DNA from: Arthrobacter echini
Lineage (GTDB): Bacteria > Actinomycetota > Actinomycetes > Actinomycetales > Micrococcaceae
Assembly: GCF_004803505.1 (NCBI RefSeq)
Contig: NZ_SSWH01000002.1
Coordinates: forward strand, 281,305-345,304
DNA: 64,000 bases
Direction: 5' to 3'
The position numbers and the translations under genes are program-made. This document shows, in pieces, positions 63,444 to 64,000 of this stretch (position 1 is its first letter; the number at the start of each line of letters is the position of its first letter). A model generated the notes under the pieces. It saw only the letters and a program-made list of their open reading frames with translations, was not told the DNA's origin and searched no databases.

Positions 63444-64000
63444 CTACTTCTTCCTGCCGGCGAGGATGTCAGCAGTACCGCGGGCGTCGGCCTCGTCGAC
63501 GTCGAGCAGGGAGATGCCCCGGGTCTCGCGGAGCGCGAGCACGGCGACGATCGTCACGCAGCACGCGACCAGCAGATAGATCGCCACCGGCGTCGAGGAC
63601 CCGTAGTCCCGCAGGAGCGCGGTGGCGATGATCGGGGCGAGCGATCCGGCCACGATCGAGGTGACCTGGTACCCGAGGGAGACACCCGAGTAGCGCATGC
63701 GGGTGGGGAACATCTCGGCCATGATGGCGGGTTGCCCCGCGTACATCAGCGCATGGAACATCAGGCCGATGCTCACCGCCAGCAGGATGATCAGATCGTT
63801 GCCCGTGTCCATCATGGGGAAGGCGAAGAATCCCCAGGTGGCGCCGAGGACGGCCCCGGCGAGGTAGACCGGCTTGCGGCCGAGCCTGTCCGAGAAGCGC
63901 CCCACGATCGGCACGGCGCAGAAGTGCAGGGCGTGGGCCACGAGCAGCAGCAGCAGGATCCGAGTGCGGTCCTCGCCGACCTCGGTGCTCAGGTACGTGA
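63444..64000 (-). CDS. MFS transporter, metabolite:H+ symporter (MHS) type (partial)
   Basis: The 3' part of a gene whose start lies beyond the right edge; the frame is open to base 63998. Visible text includes VPIVGRFSDRLGRKPVYLAG (the mid-protein MFS loop), HALMYAGQPAIMAEMFPTRM and RYSGVSLGYQVTSIVAGSLA, characteristic of the ShiA/KgtP-like MHS group that takes up dicarboxylates, shikimate or related acids. The tail is EARGTADILAGRKK-like and cytoplasmic. Next to mmsAB, it may import a related organic acid. Confidence 0.85.
   Translation of the reverse strand, partial: TYLSTEVGEDRTRILLLLLVAHALHFCAVPIVGRFSDRLGRKPVYLAGAVLGATWGFFAFPMMDTGNDLIILLAVSIGLMFHALMYAGQPAIMAEMFPTRMRYSGVSLGYQVTSIVAGSLAPIIATALLRDYGSSTPVAIYLLVACCVTIVAVLALRETRGISLLDVDEADARGTADILAGRKK

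Overview
This window is a chromosomal segment of a high-GC actinobacterium, most likely a Micrococcaceae member close to Arthrobacter. The evidence is the very GC-rich third codon positions, the single-chain (monomeric) NADP isocitrate dehydrogenase, the purN/DUF6350 neighbourhood, the DUF222-HNH nuclease and the DUF1684, DUF429 and DUF6297 families. No phage genes, plasmid origin, rRNA, tRNA or CRISPR array were seen. Both ends cut genes.

Layout. (1) 1-18.6 kb, mostly housekeeping: tail of an oxidoreductase, icd, purH, a DUF559 nuclease gene bracketed by matching palindromes, an MFS transporter, corA coupled to purN, DUF6350, a TauE/SafE permease, DUF1684, a Stealth phosphotransferase, a DoxX-like protein, an SRAP (YedK/HMCES) protein coupled to a divergent glucose-6-phosphate dehydrogenase-like gene, and a phospholipase D/cardiolipin synthase-like gene. 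(2) 18.6-29.3 kb: an MBL-fold hydrolase, then a tightly coupled operon on the minus strand (dppA-dppB-dppC-ggt-dppDF-gntR) that reads as an uptake and hydrolysis route for gamma-glutamyl or other small peptides. Two palindromic sites overlap its promoter. A YoaK/DUF1275 protein and a CPBP protease follow. (3) 29.3-40.7 kb: pentapeptide-repeat protein, S41 peptidase, methyltransferase, DUF6297 + ABC ATPase exporter, a glutaminase-STAS-cNMP fusion, SRPBCC, SDR, and a TetR + DrrAB-type exporter whose operator covers the regulator's start codon.

(4) 40.7-45.8 kb is a decayed accessory pocket between two ABC exporters: a frameshifted hydrolase, a small unassigned remnant, a DUF222-HNH nuclease, a monooxygenase tail, a YCII gene and the first codons of a second one. 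(5) 45.9-50.3 kb: 2-hydroxyacid dehydrogenase, AI-2E family permease and a LOV-GGDEF-EAL protein with a C-terminal CZB-like Cys/His segment, that is, a predicted light- and perhaps zinc-responsive cyclic-di-GMP enzyme. (6) 50.4-54.1 kb: a sugar ABC importer (binding protein plus two permeases, no ATPase) flanked on both sides by copies of one hairpin repeat family, including an exact 71-bp duplication. (7) 54.2-64 kb: lipoprotein, DUF429 protein with a leaderless-type promoter, F420-reductase-like protein, DUF1992, a GH13 alpha-glucosidase, a beta-hydroxyacid dehydrogenase, mmsA-mmsB with a divergent LysR regulator, and the 3' part of an MHS-type transporter gene.

The strongest candidates for something undescribed are the DUF559 gene and its matched flanking palindromes (4267-5402), the LOV-GGDEF-EAL-CZB-like protein (48261-50291) and the hairpin repeats around the sugar importer (50411-54117).
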